The notes beneath the pieces were generated by a model. That model did not search any database. It saw nothing but the letters and a program-made list of their open reading frames with translations, and was not told where the DNA came from. From Candidatus Woesearchaeota archaeon (GTDB lineage Archaea > Nanobdellota > Nanobdellia > SCGC-AAA011-G17 > VGLX01), in contig VGLX01000027.1 in NCBI GenBank assembly GCA_016866645.1, positions 1-9,616 of the forward strand: a stretch of 9,616 nt of DNA. Reading direction: 5' to 3'. The translations under genes were made by a program, and so were the position numbers. Shown one piece after another: positions 1 through 5,165 of the stretch. The first letter of the stretch is position 1; each line of letters opens with the position of its first letter.

Positions 1-1
1 C

Positions 2-85
2 ACGATTTACAGGGATGACTATAAAGAACTGCTATGCCTGCTGCCTAAGAAAAAAGTTGATTGCTCGTCTGCGGATTACTACTAG
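2..85 (+). CDS. C-terminal tail of an unidentified gene (5' cut by window edge)
   Basis: An open frame enters from the left edge and ends at TAG 83-85, giving 27 residues that end in ADYY and include a KKK stretch. It stops 7 bases before the stop codon of the convergent gene at 92-847, the tight spacing expected between real convergent genes. There is too little sequence to assign a family. It could be a chance open stretch, since 27 codons is short; the tidy fit to the neighbouring stop is the main support. Confidence 0.35.
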   Translation, partial: TIYRDDYKELLCLLPKKKVDCSSADYY

Positions 86-91
86 GCTGTT

Positions 92-847
92 TTAGAACAT
101 CTTTCTTACGCTGTCAAGCGTGAATAGTATTATCGCATGCGCTTGCATCTGCGTAGGGTAGAACGGTTCTTGTTTCTTATGTACAGATGATATTCTTACC
201 TGGTTTATCAGGTGTATCTGCTGTGTCAACCCGGGGTCGAACTTAACGTTTTTTTCGGTCAGCTTGGCTATCAAATTGCCCAGCCCTATACCTGGGCTTT
301 TTTCCAATGCATCGTTGCCGGTTATCTCATAGTACTTCCTGTGCAGGATAGTCTCTAGTATCCTTCCGCAGATTATAACCGCTGACCTGTAGCACTCTGC
401 CTGGTAGCACTTGCTCAGTTCCTTCAAGTCCGCTAAGACCTCTTCCTTAATATCCGGGTGCAGGTTAGGTATCCTGAAGTCCAGCTGCTGGGCAACAGGC
501 GCTTCTTTAACTTGGTTTAGCTCTTTGCCTATCTGGTTTAGGAGGTTTAGCATCTGCTTAGTGTCCTTGTTGCTATACGCTATGCCTAAGTCCTCTGAGA
601 GGTTAAGAAGGCTTAGTACGTGGCTTTGGTTAGGCTCTTCGCTCCCAAGCTTAGCCAGCTCCCACATCTTCTTCCTTATCAGGGTTGTGTTCCTTACAAT
701 CGTGTTCTTGTAGGAGTCTACTTTCTTGTTTTTCAGGCTAAGCCTTAAGGTATCTGGCTTCTTGGTTAAGTCTGCGTTGTGGTAAGCCGCGTTTATCAAG
801 GCGTCTTCTAATTCTTTCACCGAGTTTTTTAGCGTGTTTAATACCAT
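92..847 (-). CDS. DUF4145/HEPN-like domain protein
   Basis: A 251-aa soluble protein with no signal peptide or membrane segment. Residues 1-115 are mostly charged helix of unknown fold. Residues 130-251 resemble DUF4145-like domains of the HEPN superfamily: a helix with CYRSAVIICGRILE (152-165), a GLGNLIAKL stretch (188-196), then an R-x4-H motif (R218 to H223) followed by a helix to the C-terminus. In HEPN proteins R-x4-6-H can form an RNase site, but many DUF4145 members are of unknown activity and no nuclease role is shown here. The ATG at 847 is chosen because a TATA-like box (877-887) lies about 34 nt upstream, which suggests a nearly leaderless transcript. Isoleucine is often ATA, as in the tat genes. 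No toxin or antitoxin partner is adjacent, so a toxin role is not supported. The domain call is by eye. Confidence 0.75.
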   Translation of the reverse strand: MVLNTLKNSVKELEDALINAAYHNADLTKKPDTLRLSLKNKKVDSYKNTIVRNTTLIRKKMWELAKLGSEEPNQSHVLSLLNLSEDLGIAYSNKDTKQMLNLLNQIGKELNQVKEAPVAQQLDFRIPNLHPDIKEEVLADLKELSKCYQAECYRSAVIICGRILETILHRKYYEITGNDALEKSPGIGLGNLIAKLTEKNVKFDPGLTQQIHLINQVRISSVHKKQEPFYPTQMQAHAIILFTLDSVRKMF

Positions 848-874
848 AGTTATATCAGTTCTGTATGCTTGGAA

Positions 875-889
875 AGTATTTATATTTTC
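875..889 (-). promoter_or_regulatory. Archaeal TATA-like promoter for the DUF4145-like gene
   Basis: On the minus strand this reads as an A/T-rich box with core AAATATAAATA. It is centred about 34 nt upstream of the ATG at 847, which would place the transcription start within about 7 nt of the start codon. There is no Shine-Dalgarno sequence, consistent with near-leaderless archaeal transcription. Confidence 0.5.
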
Positions 890-942
890 TGTAAGTTGAG
901 AATGTATTTTTCACGCGATTATAAAAACAAGAGCAATAACAC

Positions 943-980
943 TACTATTAAGTAACTACTAATAGTAAGGTTTATAAACC
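943..980. promoter_or_regulatory. Inverted repeat plus palindromic TATA box
   Basis: TACTATTA (943-950) is repeated inverted as TAATAGTA (960-967) with a 9-nt spacer. It is followed directly by the perfect palindrome GGTTTATAAACC (969-980), whose centre matches an archaeal TATA box. If used rightward, transcription would start near 1000, giving a leader of about 290 nt before the gene at 1287. The arrangement looks like an operator next to a promoter, but this is inference from layout only. Confidence 0.4.
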
Positions 981-1093
981 ACCATATCACCACAAACCTA
1001 CTAATAAAATCTAAAAACTACACCCTAAACGGGACCGCGCCAAGCCGCAACTTTCAACTCAAAACCTTTGAGACGAAAACCTGACGGCCATAA

Positions 1094-1258
1094 AGATTAA
1101 CAAAAGTCTTTGAAACAAATGCGGGAACACCTGATGAGCGTCAAGTGTTAAGGAACACTAATTCTCCAACGATAGCTGTGCTTACACCGACGGCAAAACC
1201 CTTCTTGGAAGACCTGAAACTACCCGAAAAACCAGTGGAAACACCGTTAAAACAATAA
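1094..1258 (+). other. Cryptic open frame without ATG, possible gene remnant
   Basis: The frame is open for 54 codons from just after the TAA at 1091-1093 to TAA 1256-1258 and reads like protein: VFETNAGTPDERQ, then a TPTAKPFLEDL stretch and a Pro/Glu/Lys-rich end. It has no ATG and no upstream Shine-Dalgarno site; in-frame GTG or TTG codons exist but are not well placed. A second frame just upstream (1072-1113) is also open and could once have been joined to it by a frameshift. It may be a decayed gene, a small gene with an unusual start, or chance in A/C-rich leader sequence. Confidence 0.2.
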
Positions 1259-1274
1259 ATAACCCCATAGCAAA

Positions 1275-1279
1275 GGAGG
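1275..1279 (+). promoter_or_regulatory. Strong Shine-Dalgarno site (GGAGG) for the gene at 1287
   Basis: AAAGGAGGT precedes the ATG at 1287 with a 7-nt spacer. It fixes the start of the 69-aa membrane protein. Similar sites precede the four following genes, in contrast with the flanking leaderless genes. Confidence 0.75.
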
Positions 1280-1286
1280 TGCAAAG

Positions 1287-1496
1287 ATGTTAGAAGTTCT
1301 CAAAAGTATAGCAGTAAAAATCTCAGAAGCGTACGACAAGCTGTTCAAAACATGGCCTCGGCTGATAATCTTCTTCCTCGCCTGGTTCGTAATCCTCAGA
1401 TTCCTGCCAGAAAACATCGGAAGTATCATCGGATGGGCTCTCGTGATTTTCATCATCACAGGAATAATCGGAAGGAGATGGAGGGTGAAAAAGTAA
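1287..1496 (+). CDS. Small membrane protein with two predicted TM helices
   Basis: A 69-aa protein I do not recognise. A short amphipathic N-terminus (1-23, ending KLFKTWPR) leads into two hydrophobic stretches, about 25-41 and 44-62, separated by a tight PEN turn. The end is basic (RRWRVKK), so both termini are predicted in the cytoplasm. The start is set by a GGAGG site 7 nt upstream. It opens a same-strand run of two small membrane proteins and an SPFH protein separated by 70-90-nt leaders, so a role at the membrane together with the SPFH protein is a reasonable guess. Isoleucine codons are mainly ATC and ATA mixed. A minus-strand frame across the same region has no matching start signals and is considered a shadow. 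Confidence 0.7.
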   Translation: MLEVLKSIAVKISEAYDKLFKTWPRLIIFFLAWFVILRFLPENIGSIIGWALVIFIITGIIGRRWRVKK

Positions 1497-1517
1497 CGGT
1501 CACTTCTGCTAAAAGCA

Positions 1518-1560
1518 TTAGTGGCTAAACCGCTAACAATCTAACAAGTCTATCTAACAA
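1518..1560 (+). repeat. Leader hairpin and three CTAACAA repeats
   Basis: TTAGTGG (1518-1524) can pair with CCGCTAA (1530-1536), one G-T wobble, around a 5-nt loop. CTAACAA occurs three times, at 1533-1539, 1541-1547 and 1554-1560, ending at the next Shine-Dalgarno site. No U-run follows the hairpin, so it is not a clear terminator; it may act in mRNA processing or translation, or be incidental. Confidence 0.35.
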
Positions 1561-1572
1561 GGAGGTGGTATG

Positions 1573-1788
1573 ATGTTAAGGCTTATTATTTACTTGCTCA
1601 TTATCGCAGCTTTCTTCTTAATCATCCGGAAATGGGCAAAAGAGGACAAGAGAGAAAAAGAGCTCCGCGAAGCCCAGGAAAAGAAAGAACAGCCCGCAGT
1701 AGACTCAGCAGCCGTGAAGCTGGAGGAAGAGAACAAGAAAGCAGAAGAAGATCTCGAGAAAGAGAAAGAAGACCTGAATAATGGCTGA
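1573..1788 (+). CDS. Small single-pass membrane protein with charged coiled-coil tail
   Basis: A 71-aa protein, or 72 aa from the ATG at 1570. One N-terminal hydrophobic helix (about 3-19) is followed by RKWAKEDKREKE and a long Lys/Glu-rich helix to the C-terminus, likely coiled coil and cytoplasmic given the basic stretch right after the membrane segment. Two ATGs are adjacent. I prefer 1573 because GGAGG (1561-1565) is then 7 nt away, as for the gene at 1287; from 1570 it would be only 4 nt. I do not recognise a family. Overall shape resembles small scaffold or phage-type accessory membrane proteins, but low-complexity charge makes any similarity weak. It sits between the 69-aa membrane protein and the SPFH gene on the same strand, so the three may be co-expressed. 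Confidence 0.7.
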   Translation: MLRLIIYLLIIAAFFLIIRKWAKEDKREKELREAQEKKEQPAVDSAAVKLEEENKKAEEDLEKEKEDLNNG

Positions 1789-1871
1789 TGCGGGAAACAC
1801 TAAACCAGGACCTGTAAGGTTCTGAAACAATCAACCTTTCAACCAATCCAAAAAACGGAGGAACAGTTCTT

Positions 1872-3203
1872 ATGCAACAGACAATCGATCTCAACAGCAA
1901 ATGGCTGAAGCGCGGCCTATTACTCGCAGGAATAGTGGTCGCAAGCATCATCATCATGGTAGGCATGTTCGGCATCAACGATGCAGGATACTACTCAATC
2001 GTCCAGTACCCCTGGGGCAAGATCAATGTCGTAACAACCCCTGGGTTCTACACCCAGCTGTTCGGCAAAGTCACAGTATACCACAAAGAAGGGACTTACG
2101 CATTCGTCATCCCCACCAAAGCGGATTTGGAAACAAAACAGGAAGTCCCAGCAACAAAAGATGAGCAGTTGAGCTCAGTCGTGACACAGGCGCTGCCAGT
2201 CAGGTATAATGACGGTGGTACTGGGCATATCTACGGCAAAGCCAGGTTCAGGATGCCAGGTGAAGAGCAAGACATCCTCAAGATCCACTACGCCTTCAGG
2301 AGCTATGCTCACCTGGTGGACGCATTGTACAAGGTCACGACCCAGAACGTCATGAACCTCACAGCTTCATTGATGTCAAGTGAAGAGTCATACACCACCG
2401 CGAAAGAGAAGTTCCAGAGATGGGCAGAAGATCAGATGGTCCTCGGGCCTTACGAAACAGATACACTTAAGGTGAAGGTGGAAGGCCAGACTGGAAAGAC
2501 AGAAGAGATTGAGAAAGCCACCATCAAGTACGGCCAAGACGAAAAGCCGCTTCACGGCAAAAGCCCGTTCGCAGACTACAAGATCACAGTAACACAGGTG
2601 CAGGTCACCAACTGGACTTACGAGCCCAAGACATTGGATCAGATCCAGAACAAGAGGACAGCCTTGATGGCTATCGTCCAGGCCAAGGCAGAAGCTGAAA
2701 AAGCACTACAGGAAAAGATCACGGCAGAGGCCAAAGGTCTTGCCAACGTCATGACCGCGAGATATGAAAAAGAAGTTGAGAAGACCAGGGAAACAGTGGA
2801 TGCAGAGAAAGTGAAAGCGGTTGCGGTCATCAATGCCACAAAAGAGGTAGAGGTCAACAAGCAGAAGCTTGAGGCAGCGAAGCTTGACCAACTCACAGCT
2901 GAGAAGGAAAAGCTTGCCCAGATTGAAAGAGGCAAGGGTGAAGCCGAAGCAAGAAGGCTGAAGATGGAAGCTGACGGCGCCTTGGAGCAGAAGCTGAAGG
3001 CCGCTGTCGAGATTAACAAGAACTACGCCGATGCGATTAAACAGCATCAGGGACCGTGGGTGCCTAGCATCGTGATAAGCGGAAGCGATGGTAAATCTGG
3101 CGTGAACGGTGCCCAGACCCTGATTGACCTTCTCACGGCAAAGACGGCGAAAGACATCGGGCTTGACATGACAATTCCTAGCAAGCCGAAAGAGAAGAAG
3201 TAA
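1872..3203 (+). CDS. SPFH/Band 7 (prohibitin-like) membrane protein
   Basis: A 443-aa protein. Residues 1-13 are cytoplasmic and basic near the membrane (KWLKR), 14-34 form one TM helix, and about 35-260 an SPFH/Band 7 domain, with the opening DAGYYSIVQYPWG (38-49) and PGFYTQLFGKVTVY (57-70) typical of prohibitin-like members. Residues 262-390 are an Ala/Glu/Lys-rich coiled coil, including IERGKGEAEARR, and 396-443 an oligomerisation-like tail with VPSIVISG (397-404). SPFH proteins assemble into rings or cages that organise membrane proteins and proteases. The N-in topology resembles HflK/HflC, putting the domain outside the cytoplasm. From memory, similar prohibitin-like proteins also occur in phages; this needs a search. 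No NfeD or FtsH partner is nearby. The start has GGAGG (1857-1861) 10 nt upstream. Only about 2 of some 30 isoleucines use ATA, unlike the tat genes. Confidence 0.88.
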   Translation: MQQTIDLNSKWLKRGLLLAGIVVASIIIMVGMFGINDAGYYSIVQYPWGKINVVTTPGFYTQLFGKVTVYHKEGTYAFVIPTKADLETKQEVPATKDEQLSSVVTQALPVRYNDGGTGHIYGKARFRMPGEEQDILKIHYAFRSYAHLVDALYKVTTQNVMNLTASLMSSEESYTTAKEKFQRWAEDQMVLGPYETDTLKVKVEGQTGKTEEIEKATIKYGQDEKPLHGKSPFADYKITVTQVQVTNWTYEPKTLDQIQNKRTALMAIVQAKAEAEKALQEKITAEAKGLANVMTARYEKEVEKTRETVDAEKVKAVAVINATKEVEVNKQKLEAAKLDQLTAEKEKLAQIERGKGEAEARRLKMEADGALEQKLKAAVEINKNYADAIKQHQGPWVPSIVISGSDGKSGVNGAQTLIDLLTAKTAKDIGLDMTIPSKPKEKK

Positions 3204-3213
3204 CCTTCGCAAC

Positions 3214-3255
3214 AGGGTGGGACTAGTTCTCCCTGAGGGCTTTTCTCACCCTTTT
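3214..3255 (+). terminator. Probable terminator after the SPFH gene
   Basis: AGGGTG (3214-3219) pairs with CACCCT (3247-3252), which runs into a short T tract (3252-3255). The enclosed sequence contains nested short pairings (GGGA 3219-3222 with TCCC 3230-3233, or CCCTGAGGG 3231-3239). The closing stem is only 6 bp and the loop is large, so this is weaker than the two terminators downstream. Confidence 0.45.
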
Positions 3256-3293
3256 CTATACTTAAATCTAACTCATAAGAAGGGGGTAATGTT

Positions 3294-3608
3294 ATGAAGA
3301 AGATGTTAAGCATCATAACACTCGCAGTGGCCATCATCGGACTGAGCATAGGCTTCGCACCGAGGGACGCTCACGCGTGGGCACAGATCACATTGCAGAA
3401 CGACACGCCCTACACCTTGGACCTTTACGTCGACGGTAACTATGGCTGCCGGGCATTGCCCAACATGTTCTGCACCACACAGATTCCAGCCGGGAACCAT
3501 ACGTTCACAGCAGTAGCAGCTGGCGGGCAGGGGTCGATATCTGAAGGACCGGTCTACATCGAAGACGGATCCAGCCCAACCTGGACAGTGTTTATAGAAC
3601 AACAGTAA
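3294..3608 (+). CDS. Small Sec-exported protein, likely beta-rich
   Basis: A 104-aa protein with a classical signal peptide: MKK, a hydrophobic core about 5-21, and an AHA cleavage motif (27-29), giving a mature protein of about 75 aa. The mature part alternates short beta-strand-like stretches (AQITLQNDTPYTLDLYVDG, residues 30-49, and HTFTAVAAGG) and has two cysteines (NYGC and MFC) that could form a disulfide outside the cell. I do not recognise a named family; it looks like a small beta-sandwich. GGGGG at 3282-3286 lies 7 nt before the ATG. It is bounded by a probable terminator before it and a strong one after it, so it may be its own transcription unit. Codon choice is ATC-rich, as in the SPFH gene. 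Confidence 0.75.
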   Translation: MKKMLSIITLAVAIIGLSIGFAPRDAHAWAQITLQNDTPYTLDLYVDGNYGCRALPNMFCTTQIPAGNHTFTAVAAGGQGSISEGPVYIEDGSSPTWTVFIEQQ

Positions 3609-3613
3609 CCCCT

Positions 3614-3658
3614 AAGGAGGAAGTGAACTTCTAAGATTCTGTTTGCTTCCTCCTTTTT
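3614..3658 (+). terminator. Strong intrinsic-type terminator
   Basis: A 15-bp stem (3614-3628 with 3641-3655, two G-U wobbles) and a 12-nt loop are followed by a T run to 3658. It lies 6 bases after the stop of the 104-aa secreted protein. The 5' arm contains AAGGAGG, identical to a Shine-Dalgarno core, but no ATG follows at a usable distance and the stem would hide it. A hairpin plus U-tract is bacterial in style; archaea usually need only the U-tract. Confidence 0.75.
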
Positions 3659-3710
3659 ACCTTTGGAAATAACAAGGCATTATGTCTTGAAAATATAAAA
3701 AATCTAAGAA

Positions 3711-3717
3711 AAGGAGG
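3711..3717 (+). promoter_or_regulatory. Shine-Dalgarno site AAGGAGG for the gene at 3723
   Basis: AAGGAGG ends 5 nt before the ATG at 3723. An A/T-rich box (AATATAAAA, about 3691-3699) lies 24-32 nt upstream of the ATG. If that box were an archaeal TATA element, transcription would start too late to include the Shine-Dalgarno site; read as a bacterial -10 element it would include it. Confidence 0.6.
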
Positions 3718-3722
3718 ATTTC

Positions 3723-4070
3723 ATGAAAAAAGTCGCATTAATCTTATCCATGTTGTTTCTTTTGTGCAGTTTCTCATATGCGGCAGAAGTCGGTGATAAA
3801 GTGACGGTCACAGGCGAACTGGTAAAAGTTGTAGCGATAGGCGGGGAGACCACTGGCTGGGCGATCAAAACTGACCAACCTTTGGATATCGGTGGCAAAG
3901 AAACAATGCTTATCGAAATCGACATGATGGGCAAGAAGATCAACCTGCTCCCATTTGAACACCAGTACGTCCGAGTCACTGGAAAGCTGGTAAAACGCCA
4001 CGGTGTTGAAAGAGGAACCTACTGGGTCATTGAGGTTGAAAAGTTCGAAACTAACTTGATACAGAAGTAG
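3723..4070 (+). CDS. Small Sec-exported protein with OB-fold-like domain
   Basis: A 115-aa protein. MKK, a hydrophobic core (4-17) and cleavage near SYA-AE (residues 18-22) form a Sec signal peptide. The mature domain of about 95 aa has the strand pattern of a small five-stranded barrel: VTVTGELVKVVAIGG, TGWAIKTD, TMLIEID, then YVRVTGKLVKRHGVERGTYW and VIEVEKFE. The repeated V-x-V-T-G-x-L-V-K phrases at both ends are typical of OB-type barrels. From memory, small exported proteins with a GGETTGW motif occur in various bacteria, which would fit a transferred gene; this is unchecked. There is no cysteine in the mature part and no lipobox. A strong Shine-Dalgarno site sets the start, and a strong terminator follows. 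The function is unknown. Confidence 0.75.
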   Translation: MKKVALILSMLFLLCSFSYAAEVGDKVTVTGELVKVVAIGGETTGWAIKTDQPLDIGGKETMLIEIDMMGKKINLLPFEHQYVRVTGKLVKRHGVERGTYWVIEVEKFETNLIQK

Positions 4071-4078
4071 ACTACTAC

Positions 4079-4128
4079 AGAAAGGGGCTATTTCATTTCG
4101 CATCGGATTTAGTCCCCTTTCTTTTTTT
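4079..4128 (+). terminator. Strong intrinsic-type terminator at the end of the block
   Basis: AGAAAGGGG (4079-4087) pairs with CCCCTTTCT (4114-4122); a further 3 bp form inside after a one-base bulge (4088-4090 with 4110-4112). Seven T's follow (4122-4128). It closes the 3723-4070 unit and marks the right end of the compositionally distinct block. Confidence 0.8.
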
Positions 4129-4134
4129 GGCTAT

Positions 4135-4152
4135 ATATTGGATAACCAATAT
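4135..4152. repeat. Inverted repeat ATATTGG-4-CCAATAT
   Basis: Seven-base arms (4135-4141 and 4146-4152) are separated by ATAA. It lies between the terminator and the tatA promoter, about 80 nt upstream of the TATA box. It could be a regulator site or a second weak hairpin; nothing decides between them. Confidence 0.3.
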
Positions 4153-4233
4153 TATTCCTAAAAACGCATACGAATCATTCTTCTTTTGGAACCATAGCAG
4201 AGCAATCGGTAAGCAGCCCGTATTAAGATAATA

Positions 4234-4241
4234 TTTATAAA
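4234..4241 (+). promoter_or_regulatory. Archaeal TATA box for tatA
   Basis: TTTATAAA, within a longer A/T box from 4228, is centred about 30 nt upstream of the tatA ATG. This places the transcription start within a few bases of the start codon, so the mRNA would be leaderless or nearly so. No Shine-Dalgarno sequence is present. Confidence 0.6.
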
Positions 4242-4267
4242 CGCCGCATATATACCTTTAGATTACC

Positions 4268-4435
4268 ATGCTAGGAAACTTCGGAATCACGGAAATACTG
4301 CTTATAGCGTTCATAGTGCTGCTAGTTTTCGGGCCTAAGAGGCTTCCGCAACTGGCTAGGAGCTGCGGCGAAGCAGTCAACGAGTTCAAGGACGCTATGA
4401 ACAGCGGCAAGAAAGGGAAAAAGCTGAAAGGGTAA
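4268..4435 (+). CDS. tatA: Sec-independent (Tat) translocase subunit TatA
   Basis: A 55-aa protein with full TatA architecture: a short N-terminus with G6 and a polar E9 (position of the conserved polar residue), one TM helix about 8-21, the FGPKRLPQLAR hinge (21-31) and an amphipathic helix with GEAVNEFKDAM (34-44), then a Lys/Gly-rich tail. TatA oligomers form or thin the membrane for passage of folded proteins carrying twin-arginine signals, recruited by TatC. At 55 aa it is short but within range for archaeal TatA. No TatB is present, as is usual in archaea. The ATG is placed about 30 nt after a TATA box, implying a leaderless transcript. tatC follows 34 nt downstream with its own TATA-like box. 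Confidence 0.92.
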   Translation: MLGNFGITEILLIAFIVLLVFGPKRLPQLARSCGEAVNEFKDAMNSGKKGKKLKG

Positions 4436-4438
4436 GGC

Positions 4439-4448
4439 TTTTAAATTT
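4439..4448 (+). promoter_or_regulatory. TATA-like box for tatC
   Basis: TTTTAAATTT is centred about 27 nt upstream of the tatC ATG at 4470, a spacing that would start transcription at the ATG itself. It lies just after the tatA stop, so tatC and the next gene could be transcribed separately from tatA, or read through. Confidence 0.4.
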
Positions 4449-4469
4449 CTGAAAAATAGGAATTCCTTA

Positions 4470-5165
4470 ATGAGAGAGGCCATAATTTCTCACTTAGAAG
4501 AGCTGAGGGCAAGGATGGTTATAGTTTTAATAACTATAGCCGTGCTTTTCGTCGCAGGATTCTTCGCAAGCGATTACGTGCTAAGGCTCTTAGAACAAAG
4601 CTTTGTAACGAGTAATATCTCTTTGGTCTCGACTACACCTTTAGAGTTCGTGTACGCCAAGATGAAAATCGGACTATGGGTCTCTTTGATGCTTTCTTTC
4701 CCGCTGATAGTCTACGAAGCGTTCATGTTCGTAAGGCCTGCGATGAGAAAGCATGAGAAGAGGCTGCTCAACGCTTTGCTTCCTTTCAGCATGTTCCTGT
4801 TCTTGGCTGGTGCAGCGTTCTGCTATTTCATACTCTTAAAGCTAGGACTGGGCTTCTTCGCGAGCATGGCCTCTGAAGCAGGCGTAGAGAACCTCTGGAA
4901 TGTCAACAAGTTCGTAAGCTTCGTGTTCATAAGCTGCGCAAGCCTGGGCCTGATATTCCAGATGCCCATAATCATCTACCTGCTGAACAAGCTGGGGATA
5001 ATAAGCGTGGAAACTTTAAAGAACAACAGGAGGTATGTCATAGTCGGGATTTTCGTGTTCGCAGCTGCGATAACGCCTCCGGATGTCGTCTCGCAAGTCT
5101 TAGTCGCGATACCCGTGCTGGTGTTATACGAAGTGAGCATACTGATAGTGAGGATTTTAAGATGA
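4470..5165 (+). CDS. tatC: Sec-independent protein translocase TatC
   Basis: A 231-aa protein with six predicted TM helices, slightly short for TatC. TatC is the receptor for twin-arginine signal peptides. Conserved marks are present: HLEELR at 8-13 (signal-peptide contact at the cytoplasmic N-terminus), TPLEF at 56-60, SFPLIVYE at 76-83, RPAMRKHEKR at 89-98 with the conserved E96, FQMPI at 163-167 and TPPDVVSQ at 202-209. It overlaps the next gene by ATGA (5162-5165), which suggests translational coupling with the 705-aa membrane protein. The start is supported by the TATA-like box about 27 nt upstream; an earlier start is not possible without running into tatA. Isoleucine is mostly ATA, in sharp contrast to the block ending at 4130. 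Neither this window's exported small proteins nor the Memo fusion carries a twin-arginine signal. Confidence 0.95.
   Translation: MREAIISHLEELRARMVIVLITIAVLFVAGFFASDYVLRLLEQSFVTSNISLVSTTPLEFVYAKMKIGLWVSLMLSFPLIVYEAFMFVRPAMRKHEKRLLNALLPFSMFLFLAGAAFCYFILLKLGLGFFASMASEAGVENLWNVNKFVSFVFISCASLGLIFQMPIIIYLLNKLGIISVETLKNNRRYVIVGIFVFAAAITPPDVVSQVLVAIPVLVLYEVSILIVRILR

Larger units (their letters stand above)
848..1286. other. 439-bp intergenic region with divergent signals and long leader
   Basis: No confident gene lies here. The left part (848-1020) is A/T-rich and holds promoter-like boxes and inverted repeats. The right part (1021-1286) is rich in A and C and poor in T on the plus strand, and ends in the Shine-Dalgarno site of the next gene. 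Contents seen: an inverted repeat 943-950/960-967, a perfect 12-bp palindrome 969-980, a nine-base direct repeat CTACTAATA at 956-964 and 998-1006, an ATG-less open frame 1094-1258, and a small hairpin around 1126-1149. I see no tRNA, rRNA or CRISPR pattern. Confidence 0.6.

Noticed and set aside
92..847. HEPN toxin of a toxin-antitoxin pair
   Set aside because: No small MNT-type or other antitoxin gene lies next to it, and DUF4145-like domains are often not toxins.
1131..1155. CTGATGAG followed shortly by GGAAC, like the core of a hammerhead ribozyme
   Set aside because: The bases that should form stem II (about 1138-1151) do not pair, the GAAA part of the core is incomplete, and no matching cleavage-site stems are seen.
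1081..1216. C/D box sRNA: CTGATGA and two CTGA boxes
   Set aside because: The order and spacing are wrong for an archaeal C/D RNA of 50-60 nt, and box C has C in place of the purine.
2639..3212. Long minus-strand open frames across the SPFH coiled coil
   Set aside because: They are shadows caused by the Lys/Glu/Ala-rich repeat composition of the real gene; the translations are Ser/Phe/Leu-rich and have no start signals.
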